Assembly (NCBI RefSeq): GCF_011090185.1
Contig: NZ_JAAFGS010000004.1
Coordinates: forward strand, 62,001 to 126,000
Origin: Saccharibacillus alkalitolerans
GTDB lineage: Bacteria; Bacillota; Bacilli; Paenibacillales; Paenibacillaceae
Length of the DNA: 64,000 nucleotides
Reading direction: 5' to 3'
This document shows, in pieces, positions 35,918-45,181 of the stretch (position 1 is the first letter of the stretch; every line of letters starts with the position of its first letter). The notes under the pieces are model-generated. The model saw only the letters and a program-made list of their open reading frames with translations, was not told the origin of the DNA and searched no databases. A program made the translations under genes and the position numbers.

Positions 35918-37891
35918 TTATTCCGGTTTCCTTGCCACAACCTGCAGTTGCCCTAAATACTCGGAGCCGGAAGAGATTTTCAAAATCTCAAGACCGTACA
36001 TTTTTAGCAAAATACGCAGCGAAATATGATCATACAGAATTACATGCAGTGGAGGATCAAGGTGTCTCCATTGATAAGAAGAATGATAACTCGCCGTCGA
36101 GCTGACGTTCGGTGTGTTCAGGGCCAATAGACCGCCCGGTTTTAATATGCGGTTTATATTCTCCATAAATTCGTGTGGCTCAGCGATATGCTCCAAAACG
36201 TCCCATGCCGTTACCGCATCGAAACTGGAATCTTCAAATGTTCGATTATTCAATACTCCGCTCAATATATCAAGATCATAGTTTGCCCTGCCCTTTTCGG
36301 CAGCTTTATCGGATACCTCGATCCCTTGGACGTCCCAGTAACGAGAACGTGCTTCCAATAAGAAATTCCCCGTCGAACATCCGATATCAAGTAGCCTTCC
36401 CCTTGGAAACTTGGTTTGGTTCGTAAACGATTCCACCAAATCCATCCGCACTTCATAATTGCGCAGCGCACCGGCGCTTACCTCGCTTAAGTCGGTACTC
36501 CATCCCATTTTCTTTCTATGAGCCTCGGAGTAATACACTTCGTTATAAAACCACTCCAGATATTCTTCGGTAGGACGAGGATTCATGAATACTGCTGCAC
36601 AATTCGAACAACGATGTAGATTGGTAACGAAATGATCGTGGCCTTCAATGGAGTGAAGCAAAGTGAAACCAAGAGCCTGACAAAGCGGGCATTGCTCGGT
36701 AAGCTCGTCATACTTCTTTAAGTTCGCAATCGGAGCCGAATCGTTTCTCTGACTTGTCCCCTGCTTATCAAGGATTACTTCCATAATTTCTTCGACTCTG
36801 TGCGCGTAAGTATGTTTGTTCAGTACTATTTCATACAAAACATCTATTAATTCCTTTTTTTCCTTGGGATGAGTCAGAAAATAGTCCGCTTTGCTTACCA
36901 AATCCTCGAGATTGGTAAATGAAATATATTTCCATAGGTCCGGAAAAACCAGTTCCATATCTTTTTTATAATCGCTTAGCACAAAAGCTTTGGATGCAAA
37001 CCCGTCGAAGATTCGATTATTTACGGAAGTTTCCAATTGCAAAGAAGAAATATTCAGATTGATTTCATAGCTTTGATACAAAGAGGATAACTCTGCATAG
37101 GGAACCGACGGATGTGCGACAATATCATTTCCAGACTTCCAACCGTTTCCGTAAACGTGTACATCGATCCCTTCCAAACTTCCGATCATGTACTTTCTGT
37201 ATTCCTTGCTCCCTACTTGATGAATCGAATAATAAATTTGTTTCCAAAAAACTTCCGGATGATTTTTAAACAAGAGCGCGATCGGTTCAAACTCCGGTAA
37301 TTCAAAAGCTTTGTAACAAAGGTTCATTACAGGTATTTCTATGTTTTTTAACTTCTGAGCCAAAATAAACTGTATGAATAACTCTTCAATCGTATCCTCG
37401 TCTTTTTTCGCTTCTTCGTAGATACTGCCTACAAACGAAATTCGTCCTTTTGTCGGAACTTCACCAAGTAGAGGAGTAAATCGAGAAGGATTTGTTGCCA
37501 GCATAATCTTATGGCAATTTTCGATTTTTTTCGCTTGAAAAGCCTCCAGGTATGTCTGATCCCATATAAAGTGAAAATAATATTCAGGATAGCGCATGAA
37601 TTCTTCTTCGTATGCAGTGTTCAGTCCAAAAAACGGATTATCATAATGCAGACATACCACTGGGATATTAAGTTCTCTGAGCAAAAAATGATTATCGCCG
37701 GTACGAAAAACCCCTACATAACCGTACCCGATCACCAAATCAGGAGCAAAATTTACAACATCTTTCAAATCGAACTTTTGCGTTAAGTCCAAGATCCCGA
37801 TTTCGTACCCTTTTTCTTGAAATGCATCCGCATAATCTTGAATAATATGAGGCGCTATAATGCCCGGACCTTTGAATATCAGAATCTTCAT
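35918..37891 (-). CDS. CgeB-like glycosyltransferase fused to a SAM-dependent methyltransferase
   Basis: Two-domain protein of 657 residues. Residues 1-385 resemble the CgeB/DUF3880-type glycosyltransferases (APDLVIGYGYVG, HYDNPFFGLN, VGSIYEEAKK, a late NNRIFDGFASKAFVLSDY segment typical of the donor-binding half). Residues ~400-657 begin with a CPLC...CSNC zinc ribbon and hold a class I methyltransferase with motif I LLDIGCSTGNFL, then WDVLEHIAEP and LKPGGLLALNTPN. It is the last gene of the flagellin-glycosylation operon (spacer 65 nt). It probably extends and methylates the flagellar glycan; substrate unknown. The sequence is visibly AT-richer than its flanks. Confidence 0.85.
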   Translation of the reverse strand: MKILIFKGPGIIAPHIIQDYADAFQEKGYEIGILDLTQKFDLKDVVNFAPDLVIGYGYVGVFRTGDNHFLLRELNIPVVCLHYDNPFFGLNTAYEEEFMRYPEYYFHFIWDQTYLEAFQAKKIENCHKIMLATNPSRFTPLLGEVPTKGRISFVGSIYEEAKKDEDTIEELFIQFILAQKLKNIEIPVMNLCYKAFELPEFEPIALLFKNHPEVFWKQIYYSIHQVGSKEYRKYMIGSLEGIDVHVYGNGWKSGNDIVAHPSVPYAELSSLYQSYEINLNISSLQLETSVNNRIFDGFASKAFVLSDYKKDMELVFPDLWKYISFTNLEDLVSKADYFLTHPKEKKELIDVLYEIVLNKHTYAHRVEEIMEVILDKQGTSQRNDSAPIANLKKYDELTEQCPLCQALGFTLLHSIEGHDHFVTNLHRCSNCAAVFMNPRPTEEYLEWFYNEVYYSEAHRKKMGWSTDLSEVSAGALRNYEVRMDLVESFTNQTKFPRGRLLDIGCSTGNFLLEARSRYWDVQGIEVSDKAAEKGRANYDLDILSGVLNNRTFEDSSFDAVTAWDVLEHIAEPHEFMENINRILKPGGLLALNTPNVSSTASYHSSYQWRHLDPPLHVILYDHISLRILLKMYGLEILKISSGSEYLGQLQVVARKPE

Positions 37892-37956
37892 GAAGCACCC
37901 GCCAATCTGTTAGAATTTTTGTCGCTTCCCCCACGCAAGCTATGTAGCCCTCCTTA

Positions 37957-38442
37957 TCATTCATTCCCATCATTCCCACATTTATATTCGTATTTCTTAA
38001 ATTTGAAACCTTTTTCTTCGAAATTCCCTTGAAGTTGAAATCCCGACTTTTCAAACGTCGAAATAGACGCGAAATTTTCATCTTTGATATAAGCATAAAT
38101 AGAAAAAGAATAGCCGAATCTATTTTCAATGAATTGTAAAAATCGCTTCAAAAGAGGTGTCGCCAAGCCCTTCCCCCTGTATTCAACGTCCAAGGTGATT
38201 CCGATAACCTGATTTTGATCCAGCTTCACAGTTCCAACCGCGGTACCGTTCTCCTCAAACTCAGCCACATAAATCATAGGATTTTGGCAAGCCAAAGCAT
38301 TTTTAAACCAACTCTTGTGTTCTTCCTCAGAAATCTTCGACTTATTGAAAGACATTGCTCGTACGACAGGATCATTGGCCCAGTTGTATAACAACCAGAT
38401 GTCGGATTCTTGCGCTTCTCGGAATCGAAACAATTCTTTCAC
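37957..38442 (-). CDS. PseH-like GNAT N-acetyltransferase
   Basis: 161-residue GNAT protein resembling PseH, which acetylates the 4-amino group of UDP-4-amino-4,6-dideoxy-AltNAc with acetyl-CoA in pseudaminic acid synthesis. It carries FREAQESDIWLLYNWANDPVVRAMSF and the acetyl-CoA loop EYRGKGLATPLL. Start: GTG 38442 overlaps the pseC stop as GTGA, but TTG 38433 has GAGGGG 8 nt upstream and is equally plausible. The neighbouring pseC upstream supports the role. Confidence 0.85.
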   Translation of the reverse strand: MKELFRFREAQESDIWLLYNWANDPVVRAMSFNKSKISEEEHKSWFKNALACQNPMIYVAEFEENGTAVGTVKLDQNQVIGITLDVEYRGKGLATPLLKRFLQFIENRFGYSFSIYAYIKDENFASISTFEKSGFQLQGNFEEKGFKFKKYEYKCGNDGNE

Positions 38443-39614
38443 CCCTCATCGCGAGCATGAAGCGAAATTTTTTTAATACATTCAACTACATATTCTACAT
38501 CCTCCTCCTCCATGCCCGGAAACAAAGGAAGAGTGATGGCATTTTCGTAATATGCTTCAGCATTCGGGCAAATGCCTTTGTTATATCCGAGTTCTCGATA
38601 ATAAGGCTGCAAATATACCGGGATATAGTGAACGTTAACTCCCACGTTCATGGCTCGCAATGCCTCGAAAATTTCTTTGCGGTTGAGGGTACCGAATTCA
38701 GAAGTAAAACGAACCACATATAGATGCCAGCTGGATAGAGCATCCTTATGTTGATGCGGCAAAATGACGCCCGGAATCTTACTCAACTTTTGTTCGTACA
38801 AGTCCGCCAACATTCTCCGCTTCTCCACAAACTTATCAAGCTTATCCATTTGCGAAATGCCCAAAGCAGCCTGAATGTCCGTCATTCGATAATTGTAGCC
38901 GAGCGTTTGCATTTCATAATACCAAGGCCCTTCGTTGCTGCGCACTTCTTCCGGATCTCTGGTCATTCCGTGATTTCGGAATTGCAAAAGTCTTTTATAA
39001 AACAGTTCGCTGTCGGTGACAATCATTCCGCCTTCGCCTGTCGTAATATGTTTGACAGGATGAAAGCTGAACATAGTCATGTCGGCCCACGCACCGATTT
39101 TTTTCCCTTTGTACTCGGCTCCCAAAGAATGGGCGGCATCCTGAATTACAATCAAATTGTGATCTTTTGCAATATCCATGATCCGATCGATTTCAACGGG
39201 CTGACCGCTGAAGTCGACTGGGATAACAGCCTTTGTGGAAGAAGTCAGCTTCGCTTTGATTTGTTCTGGATCAATGTTATAAGTATCAGGAAGAATATCC
39301 GCGAAAACAGGGATTCCTCCTTGATACAATACACAGTTGCTGCTCGCCAAAAAGGTCAAAGGAGTCGTAATGACTTCATCTCTCGGACCGATCTGCGCCG
39401 CAAAACAGGCTCCATGTAGCGCCGCTGTACCATTGCAAAACGCGACTCCGTACTTAGCCCCAGAGTACTCTGCTACTTTTTGTTCAAAGGCTTGAATAGC
39501 AGGCCCCTGTGTAATAAAATCGCCACGAAGCACTTGATGAACAGCCTCAATATCTGCCTCGTCCAACCATTGTTTACCGTAAGGAAGCAGGTTGTCTCTT
39601 TTTTTTAACTCCAT
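38439..39614 (-). CDS. PseC-like UDP-4-keto-sugar aminotransferase
   Basis: PLP-dependent DegT/DnrJ/EryC1-family enzyme of 391 residues. It is expected to make UDP-4-amino-4,6-dideoxy-beta-L-AltNAc from the PseB product. Signatures are LPYGKQWLDEADIEAV, VAFCNGTAALHGA, VIQDAAHSLGAEYKG and the PLP Lys in FSFHPVKHITTGEGG. The ATG at 39614 follows AAAGGGG; the frame opens at 39653 inside the preceding gene. The next gene, pseH, overlaps by 4 nt. Confidence 0.93.
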   Translation of the reverse strand: MELKKRDNLLPYGKQWLDEADIEAVHQVLRGDFITQGPAIQAFEQKVAEYSGAKYGVAFCNGTAALHGACFAAQIGPRDEVITTPLTFLASSNCVLYQGGIPVFADILPDTYNIDPEQIKAKLTSSTKAVIPVDFSGQPVEIDRIMDIAKDHNLIVIQDAAHSLGAEYKGKKIGAWADMTMFSFHPVKHITTGEGGMIVTDSELFYKRLLQFRNHGMTRDPEEVRSNEGPWYYEMQTLGYNYRMTDIQAALGISQMDKLDKFVEKRRMLADLYEQKLSKIPGVILPHQHKDALSSWHLYVVRFTSEFGTLNRKEIFEALRAMNVGVNVHYIPVYLQPYYRELGYNKGICPNAEAYYENAITLPLFPGMEEEDVEYVVECIKKISLHARDEG

Positions 39615-39649
39615 TCCGCTATCCCCTTTTCTGGAATTTCCTGTTCCGC

Positions 39650-40606
39650 TCACCGAAGTCCCCCGCTACGAATCCATTCTCGGGTTAACGCAATACCCTG
39701 CTCTAATGATACTTGCGGTTCCCAATCAAGAAGGCGTTTGGCTTTTGCAGAGTTGCAAAGCAATTTTTGGATTTCGCTTTGAGGATGGATATGATCGACG
39801 TGCTGAACTTTATTGGAATCTCCCGTGATCAAAAGAGCCAACTCGTTTACGGAAATGTCGCGTCCGAGTCCTGCATTTACGATTTCTCCGTTTACCTTGT
39901 CTTCAAAACCCGCTGCCGTTACGAAACGAGCGCAATCCTCGACATACAAAAGATCTCGGGTCTGCGTGCCTTCGCCGTAAATATTCAACGTCTTCCCTTC
40001 CAGGTCGTTTTTTATAAAAATCGCCACGACACCGCCTTCGCCACCCGTCTTTTGGAAAGGTCCGTAAGTGTTGAAGGGACGGATTACCACAGTAGGCAGC
40101 CCGTAGGCATAATAATAAGACAGAACCATGTTTTCCGCTCCGATTTTGGCCCCTGCGTAAGGCGAAGCAGGTTTGGTCGGGTGGCTTTCATTGATCCCTT
40201 TTTCGTCGTTGCAGCGGTCGTATACCATGCAAGTGCTCATAAATACAACCTTTGTTTGGTATCTTTTGCATTGTTCCAAAATATAAAAGGTGCCGATTGT
40301 ATCGTTGTTAAAAGTCGTACGCGGATCGTCGATCGAATCTTGAACGTTGATTGAAGCCCCTAGGTGATAACAAACAGAAAAGCGGTGCTCCTCGAACAGG
40401 TTGCTCAATAATTCTTCGTCTAAAATTGTACCGCGAATGAAAGCTTTCAAGTTCGGATGCTCTTTGAATTCGGCAATATTCGTTTCACGGCCGTTGGAAA
40501 GGTCGTCTAGGATCCAAACCTCATGACCTTCATCCAACAATCTTTTGGCCACCCAGCGGCCAATAAAACCGGCTCCACCCGTCAGCAAAACTTTTTGACT
40601 TTCCAT
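39650..40606 (-). CDS. NAD-dependent nucleotide-sugar epimerase/dehydratase of the glycosylation operon
   Basis: Extended SDR of 318 residues. N-terminal KVLLTGGAGFIGRWVAKRLL binds the dinucleotide, Ser/Thr lie in VVFMSTCMVYD, the catalytic YxxxK is in SPYAGAKIGAE, and RPFNTYGP and RDLLYVEDCAR are typical of GalE/RmlB/LegB-like enzymes. The ATG at 40606 overlaps the pseI stop (TAATG) and has GGGAGG 7 nt upstream. PseB and PseC alone suffice for pseudaminic acid, so this is an extra sugar-modifying step or a second 4,6-dehydratase; its substrate cannot be assigned. Confidence 0.85.
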   Translation of the reverse strand: MESQKVLLTGGAGFIGRWVAKRLLDEGHEVWILDDLSNGRETNIAEFKEHPNLKAFIRGTILDEELLSNLFEEHRFSVCYHLGASINVQDSIDDPRTTFNNDTIGTFYILEQCKRYQTKVVFMSTCMVYDRCNDEKGINESHPTKPASPYAGAKIGAENMVLSYYYAYGLPTVVIRPFNTYGPFQKTGGEGGVVAIFIKNDLEGKTLNIYGEGTQTRDLLYVEDCARFVTAAGFEDKVNGEIVNAGLGRDISVNELALLITGDSNKVQHVDHIHPQSEIQKLLCNSAKAKRLLDWEPQVSLEQGIALTREWIRSGGLR

Positions 40607-41652
40607 TAAATAACCTCCCATGTTAATGGTGTGCCTTTTTTTACGTCCTTTGAAACCGCTCGTCCAATCATTTCATCCAAAAATTTAGTCGGTAGGCCAA
40701 GGCCCGGTCGAATGGCTTTAATATTCTCGCGGCTCAAGATGTCTCCCGCTTTGAGATCTTGCGAGATATACAAAGATCGGCGCAGCTTTACGGATTCTTT
40801 TTCGCGCTCCGTCGCTCCGTAAGTAATGCTGCCAAGCGACTGCCAAGCTCTCTCCGATTCGACGACTAGAGCTTCCATTTCTTCGGGTTCCATTGAAAAG
40901 GCGGAATCGACTCCTCCGTCAGATCGGCGAAGCGTAAAATGTTTTTCGATTACAGCGGCTCCGAGAGCCACAGCAGCAACAGAAACGCCTACCCCCATCG
41001 TATGATCGGACATGCCTACTGTACATTTGAATAACTGTTCCAGATGCGGCAGCGTAGAGATATTTGTGTTTTCGGGAGTAGCCGGGTAAGTGCTTGTACA
41101 CTTCAGAAGAACCAAATGTTCGCACCCCGCCTCTCTAGCGGCACGTACGCTTTCGTCCAGTTCTGCGATTGATGCCATTCCGGTCGAAATAATCATTGGC
41201 TTGCCCGTGGAGGCTACCTTACGAATCAATTGAATGTCAGTATTCTCGAATGAAGCGATTTTGTAAGCCGGCACATTTAAGCTTTCCAAAAATTCGACTG
41301 CCGATTCGTCAAACGGAGTACTGAACGCAAGCATTCCCAACTCGCAAGCGCGGTCAAAAATCGGCTTATGCCATTCCCAAGGAGTATACGCCTCCTGGTA
41401 TAAGTTATACAGCGAGTTTCCTTTCCATAGGCTCTTAGGGTCCTGAATGAAAAAGTCTCCTTCATGAATGTCGAGCGTCATCGTGTCAGGCGTATAGGTT
41501 TGTAACTTTAAGGCGTCCGCACCAGCCTTTGCTGCTGCCTCTACAATTTCCAATGCTCGTTCCAAAGATTGGTTATGATTCCCGGACATTTCGGCGATGA
41601 TGAACGGCTTGTGTCCTTTACCTATCCATTTCTCCCCAATTTTAAATTCCAT
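40606..41652 (-). CDS. Pseudaminic acid synthase PseI
   Basis: NeuB-family aldolase that condenses 2,4-diacetamido-2,4,6-trideoxy-L-altrose with phosphoenolpyruvate. It has 348 residues from the ATG at 41652 (GGAGG 6 nt upstream; an ATG at 41667 is weaker). IIAEMSGNHNQSLERALEIVEAAAKAGADALKLQT is the PseI-type start, with TPWEWHKPIF, STPFDESAVEFL and KIASFEN. The C-terminal SAF (antifreeze-like) domain is SLYISQDLKAGDILSRENIKAIRPGLGL. The pattern is PseI rather than sialic NeuB or LegI. Confidence 0.95.
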   Translation of the reverse strand: MEFKIGEKWIGKGHKPFIIAEMSGNHNQSLERALEIVEAAAKAGADALKLQTYTPDTMTLDIHEGDFFIQDPKSLWKGNSLYNLYQEAYTPWEWHKPIFDRACELGMLAFSTPFDESAVEFLESLNVPAYKIASFENTDIQLIRKVASTGKPMIISTGMASIAELDESVRAAREAGCEHLVLLKCTSTYPATPENTNISTLPHLEQLFKCTVGMSDHTMGVGVSVAAVALGAAVIEKHFTLRRSDGGVDSAFSMEPEEMEALVVESERAWQSLGSITYGATEREKESVKLRRSLYISQDLKAGDILSRENIKAIRPGLGLPTKFLDEMIGRAVSKDVKKGTPLTWEVI

Positions 41653-41713
41653 TTTTTCCCTCCTCATTCCTTTTCCTTTTCCTTTTATCGATAAAATTAG
41701 CAGGGAAGGTCAG

Positions 41714-42799
41714 TCAAACAAACATTTCGACCCATTGTTTTTCGGAAAATAGTTTTCCCGCATCCATTAACTCCAAAGAGCGCCTGCTCATGGACCGAAG
41801 AGTTTCAGGATTGGAACGCAGCCGATTAAGTTGTTCAAAAATATGTTTGTCGCTGACATCTTGATACCATCCCAAGTTGATAAAAGCTTGTTCGCTTTCC
41901 AACTCTTCAATGCCTTTACGCTGGTTTTCCGCCAGAATAGTTACCAGCGCAGGTAGCCCTAAGTAACAGCGTTCCCAAGTTGTAGAACCTCCGGCACCTA
42001 TGGCTAAATCGGCCTTGTTCATCAATTCTGCCATGTAATCGATTTGACAGTGAAATGCGGCTCCTGGCATCGCATTGCACATATGCTCGATCATACTTTT
42101 ATGAGGATTGGCTTGTCCCACCACAACATCGATATGAAGTTGGTCATCTCTCAGTCCCTGAAGGGCATTCAGTGCCTTCTCGGTTTCATTCGAAGTATCG
42201 CTGCCTCCATAAAAGACCAAAATCCGTGACAAAGCTCCCTCTCTCGTTCTTTTTGAAAACCGCATGTTTCGAAACTCTTGACGGAGCAGCACATACGAAG
42301 TTCCCAAAAGTTTATTACAGTGACAAGGCACCAATCTATCATATATAGGTTTATTCCAGGCATTGGGATTTTGATTAAGCAGTATATCACAGTCATGTTT
42401 GCGATCCGCCAAGTCATCAATGACGAAAATTTTCTTTGAAAAGGTTCTGGCTCCACTTTCCCAATCTTCTCCCAACGCATAATGGTCGACGACCAACCAA
42501 TCCAATACTGCGGAATGTTCAAAAAAAGTCCGGGTTGCGGCCAGATCTTTTTTCTCATCGTCCTTTAACGCTTGCACGAGCTCTCCGAGGCTTCCAACAT
42601 CCATTTCGTTAATACCGGGCAAGACAAAAACTTCATAGCCTAGACTTTCTATATAACCAATCAGATTGCCGAAAATCTCCCGACAAATAAAGCATACCTC
42701 TGCCCCGCTTTTTTTCAACATATCGGCCAGCGTTAAGCACCTCATAACGTGTCCGGCTCCCAAGAAAACGGAAGAATCTGCTCGAATAGCTATTTTCAT
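41714..42799 (-). CDS. PseG UDP-sugar hydrolase
   Basis: Removes UDP from UDP-2,4-diacetamido-2,4,6-trideoxy-L-altrose before PseI. It has 361 residues in the MurG-like fold: N-terminal IRADSSVFLGAGHVMRCLTLADML with the glycine loop and catalytic His, the DHYALGEDWE segment, VIDDLADRKHDCDILLNQN, and IGAGGSTTWERCYLGLPALV. Its ATG overlaps the pseF stop as ATGA. Confidence 0.94.
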   Translation of the reverse strand: MKIAIRADSSVFLGAGHVMRCLTLADMLKKSGAEVCFICREIFGNLIGYIESLGYEVFVLPGINEMDVGSLGELVQALKDDEKKDLAATRTFFEHSAVLDWLVVDHYALGEDWESGARTFSKKIFVIDDLADRKHDCDILLNQNPNAWNKPIYDRLVPCHCNKLLGTSYVLLRQEFRNMRFSKRTREGALSRILVFYGGSDTSNETEKALNALQGLRDDQLHIDVVVGQANPHKSMIEHMCNAMPGAAFHCQIDYMAELMNKADLAIGAGGSTTWERCYLGLPALVTILAENQRKGIEELESEQAFINLGWYQDVSDKHIFEQLNRLRSNPETLRSMSRRSLELMDAGKLFSEKQWVEMFV

Positions 42800-43479
42800 G
42801 TACGATGCAGCCCTTCATAATAATGAATCGCTTGTTCCAAAGTAACTTCTGCGCCGTTAAAGTGGCGAAACATTTTATAGGATTGTACATATTGCTCAAA
42901 AGTATCTATCGTTACTATGATATCCGATCTCCGTAGCTCCTGTTGCTTGGGCTGCAGAACCGCTTTATTGAATGCGGGGTTATTTAAAATATAAGGCGTA
43001 ACGTGCTCTTTTTCGTAATCGCTTTGAGCATGGAAAAACGCTTTTTCAAGAGCAGATCGTCGAATCACCTCAATGCCGGAACCATACGGTACGGGTTCAA
43101 AGCGGACATGATCGACTCCTTGTTTTTCCGCATAGTCAAGTCCCGAGTCGATAAATCTGGGTTCCGTCAAGGGATTGTCGGCAGTGATCCTTACAACCCA
43201 ATCCGCATCCGAGGATACGGCAGCATGATAAAAACGGTCCAGTACGTTTTCAAGACTGCCTCTGAAGCAGAATACGCCGAGGCGGGAAGATTCCATCTCC
43301 AGCAGATCATCTTCTTCGCGCGTAGACGTGGCAATCCAAATTTCATCAAGTCTCTGCGCCTGCTTGGTTTTCTCTACGACCCGCTCAATCAGCGTTTTGC
43401 CGTCCAAGCTCTTGAGCACTTTTGCAGGAAGCCGAGAAGAAGACAATCTGGCTTGAATGATTGCCACCTTCTTCACCAT
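42796..43479 (-). CDS. PseF/SpsF-type CMP-sugar synthetase
   Basis: Activates the nonulosonic acid with CTP. It is a 227-residue nucleotidyltransferase: AIIQARLSSSRLPAKVL (the CTP-binding loop), RITADNPLTEPRFIDSGLDY and VPYGSGIEVI. The ATG at 43479 has GGAGG 9 nt upstream and overlaps the stop of the SDR gene (ATGGTGA); the open frame begins at 43488. SpsF-type proteins act in spore-coat polysaccharide synthesis, but the context here is flagellar. Confidence 0.9.
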   Translation of the reverse strand: MVKKVAIIQARLSSSRLPAKVLKSLDGKTLIERVVEKTKQAQRLDEIWIATSTREEDDLLEMESSRLGVFCFRGSLENVLDRFYHAAVSSDADWVVRITADNPLTEPRFIDSGLDYAEKQGVDHVRFEPVPYGSGIEVIRRSALEKAFFHAQSDYEKEHVTPYILNNPAFNKAVLQPKQQELRRSDIIVTIDTFEQYVQSYKMFRHFNGAEVTLEQAIHYYEGLHRT

Positions 43480-44261
43480 GCCGTCCATCCTCCGTCCACA
43501 GAGATATTCTGACCGGTAATATAGCTTGAAGCATCCGAAGCCAAAAGCGCAATAATGCCCTGCAACTCTTCTGGTTGTCCGATTCTTCCCAACGCCGTCT
43601 TGGCATTAAGACTTGATGTAAACTCTTTGTTTTTTTGCGTTTCCCGATTGGGGAAGGGACCGGGTGAGATCGCATTGCAACGGATTCCGTCCCTTCCATA
43701 ATGACATGCCACATACTTCGTCAATTGGATGATAGCCGCTTTGCCTGCCCCATAGTTGGCAGGATTATTTTGTCCTGAGTCGCCGTAAATTTCAGGATTG
43801 GGAGAGACAATTCCATACATGGAAGCGATATTGATAATGTTTCCGTTTCTTCGACTCAACATATGGGGAATCGCTTTTCTGATACACTTATAATACGCAT
43901 GCAGACTTCCCGCTATGCCTTTTTCCCATTCTTCGTCTGTATAAGATTCGATTCTGCCCGGAGTGCTTACGTTTGCGTTATTGATCAAAACTTCGACACT
44001 GCCAAATATATTTATAATCCGGTCAAACGCCTCATTGATCGAAGTTGTACTTAAAACATCCAATCCGATGCCTAGATGTTCTCCTCCAAAGTTCATGCGA
44101 AGTTCCTCAGCCAAGCGTTCGCACTCTTCGGCTCGCCGACTCGTTACAACGACCGTCGCTCCTTGCTCTGCCAAAATTCGGCACATCGCGCTTCCAAGAT
44201 AGCCGGTTGCCCCGGTGATAACCACTGTTTTTCCGGAAAGATCGAATAAGGCGGCATTCAT
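43473..44261 (-). CDS. Short-chain dehydrogenase of the glycosylation operon
   Basis: Classical SDR of 262 residues: TGATGYLGSAM cofactor motif, NNANVS, IINIASMYGI, catalytic YGAGK, SVDGGW end. The ATG at 44261 has GGGAGG 7 nt upstream and overlaps the aldo/keto reductase stop as ATGA. The tight coupling suggests the two redox enzymes act in sequence on the sugar acid or its substituent. It resembles PtmA-type oxidoreductases of flagellin glycosylation loci only in context and class; the substrate is unknown. Confidence 0.82.
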   Translation of the reverse strand: MNAALFDLSGKTVVITGATGYLGSAMCRILAEQGATVVVTSRRAEECERLAEELRMNFGGEHLGIGLDVLSTTSINEAFDRIINIFGSVEVLINNANVSTPGRIESYTDEEWEKGIAGSLHAYYKCIRKAIPHMLSRRNGNIINIASMYGIVSPNPEIYGDSGQNNPANYGAGKAAIIQLTKYVACHYGRDGIRCNAISPGPFPNRETQKNKEFTSSLNAKTALGRIGQPEELQGIIALLASDASSYITGQNISVDGGWTAW

Positions 44262-45157
44262 TTCGAAACCTCCCATTTGCTCGGATTCAAGATAGACTCT
44301 GGTACGCTAAAGAAAAGTTTTTCCGCTTTCTCTTTTATGTCTTTCGGCAGAGCCGGCAGATTGATTATCCTTATGTTTTCCTTTAACTGCTCTAAACTTT
44401 CGCATCCCACAATCAAGTAATCGACTCTGTAAAAATCACGAATATAAAGCAATGCCAGCTCAGCTTGTGTCAGGTTAAACTCTTTGGCAAGCTGTATAAA
44501 TTCGACTAAATATGGAGAGAAATGATGCATGCGTTCGGGCAGGCTGTCCAGATTCATCAATAAGAGTCCTTGAAGATAAGTACTTCTAGCATATATGGTT
44601 ACGTTTTTTTGTGTAAGCTGATTTAAAATCCCTTGACGCTCCAAACGCTGATCCATAATATTGATCGGTAGTTGTATGACATCCAAACCTTCGATGTTCA
44701 GGAATGCTTTAGCTTCGTCGGGAGTGTACGTCGATACCCCAACCCGCTTTATTTCTCCCGCCTTTTTCAATTCGATAAGCGCCTCGACTACCTTCCCGTT
44801 ATGCGAAAACAGATTGGATGGGGAGTGGAGAAGGCATGAATCCAACGAAGAAACACCCAATTTGCTTTGGGATTCGCGGATGCTGTGCCGCAAGCGGTCA
44901 TAGAGCGAATCCACTTCAAGTTCGGAAGATAATGGAGGCAGTTTGGTCAAAACCCTGGCTTGCCGATTTGAGCTTTTCAGAAAATCTCCGATCCGCCTCT
45001 CGCTTTCTCCGTAAACAGGCGCTGTGTCCCAGGCCGAAACACCATGGTCGAGCGCATATTCCAAAATTTTGTAAGCTTCGTTCGCATTCGGCATTCCCGT
45101 TTGATTAGCAATTCCGTATGTCATTCCAAGCTGCGCTGTGCCCAAAGCAAGCTTCAT
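44258..45157 (-). CDS. Aldo/keto reductase of the glycosylation operon
   Basis: 299-residue aldo/keto reductase. The N-terminus LALGTAQLGMTYGIAN, the catalytic Asp/Tyr region SAWDTAPVYGESERRIGDF, LLHSPSNLF, RVGVSTYTPDEA and a late DYLIVGCESLEQL cofactor segment are present. It is the third gene of the operon (24 nt after pseB) and overlaps the SDR gene. A role in making an additional reduced nonulosonate derivative or acyl group is inference. Confidence 0.83.
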   Translation of the reverse strand: MKLALGTAQLGMTYGIANQTGMPNANEAYKILEYALDHGVSAWDTAPVYGESERRIGDFLKSSNRQARVLTKLPPLSSELEVDSLYDRLRHSIRESQSKLGVSSLDSCLLHSPSNLFSHNGKVVEALIELKKAGEIKRVGVSTYTPDEAKAFLNIEGLDVIQLPINIMDQRLERQGILNQLTQKNVTIYARSTYLQGLLLMNLDSLPERMHHFSPYLVEFIQLAKEFNLTQAELALLYIRDFYRVDYLIVGCESLEQLKENIRIINLPALPKDIKEKAEKLFFSVPESILNPSKWEVSK

Positions 45158-45181
45158 TCTGTTCCCTCCCTATAAACGAAG

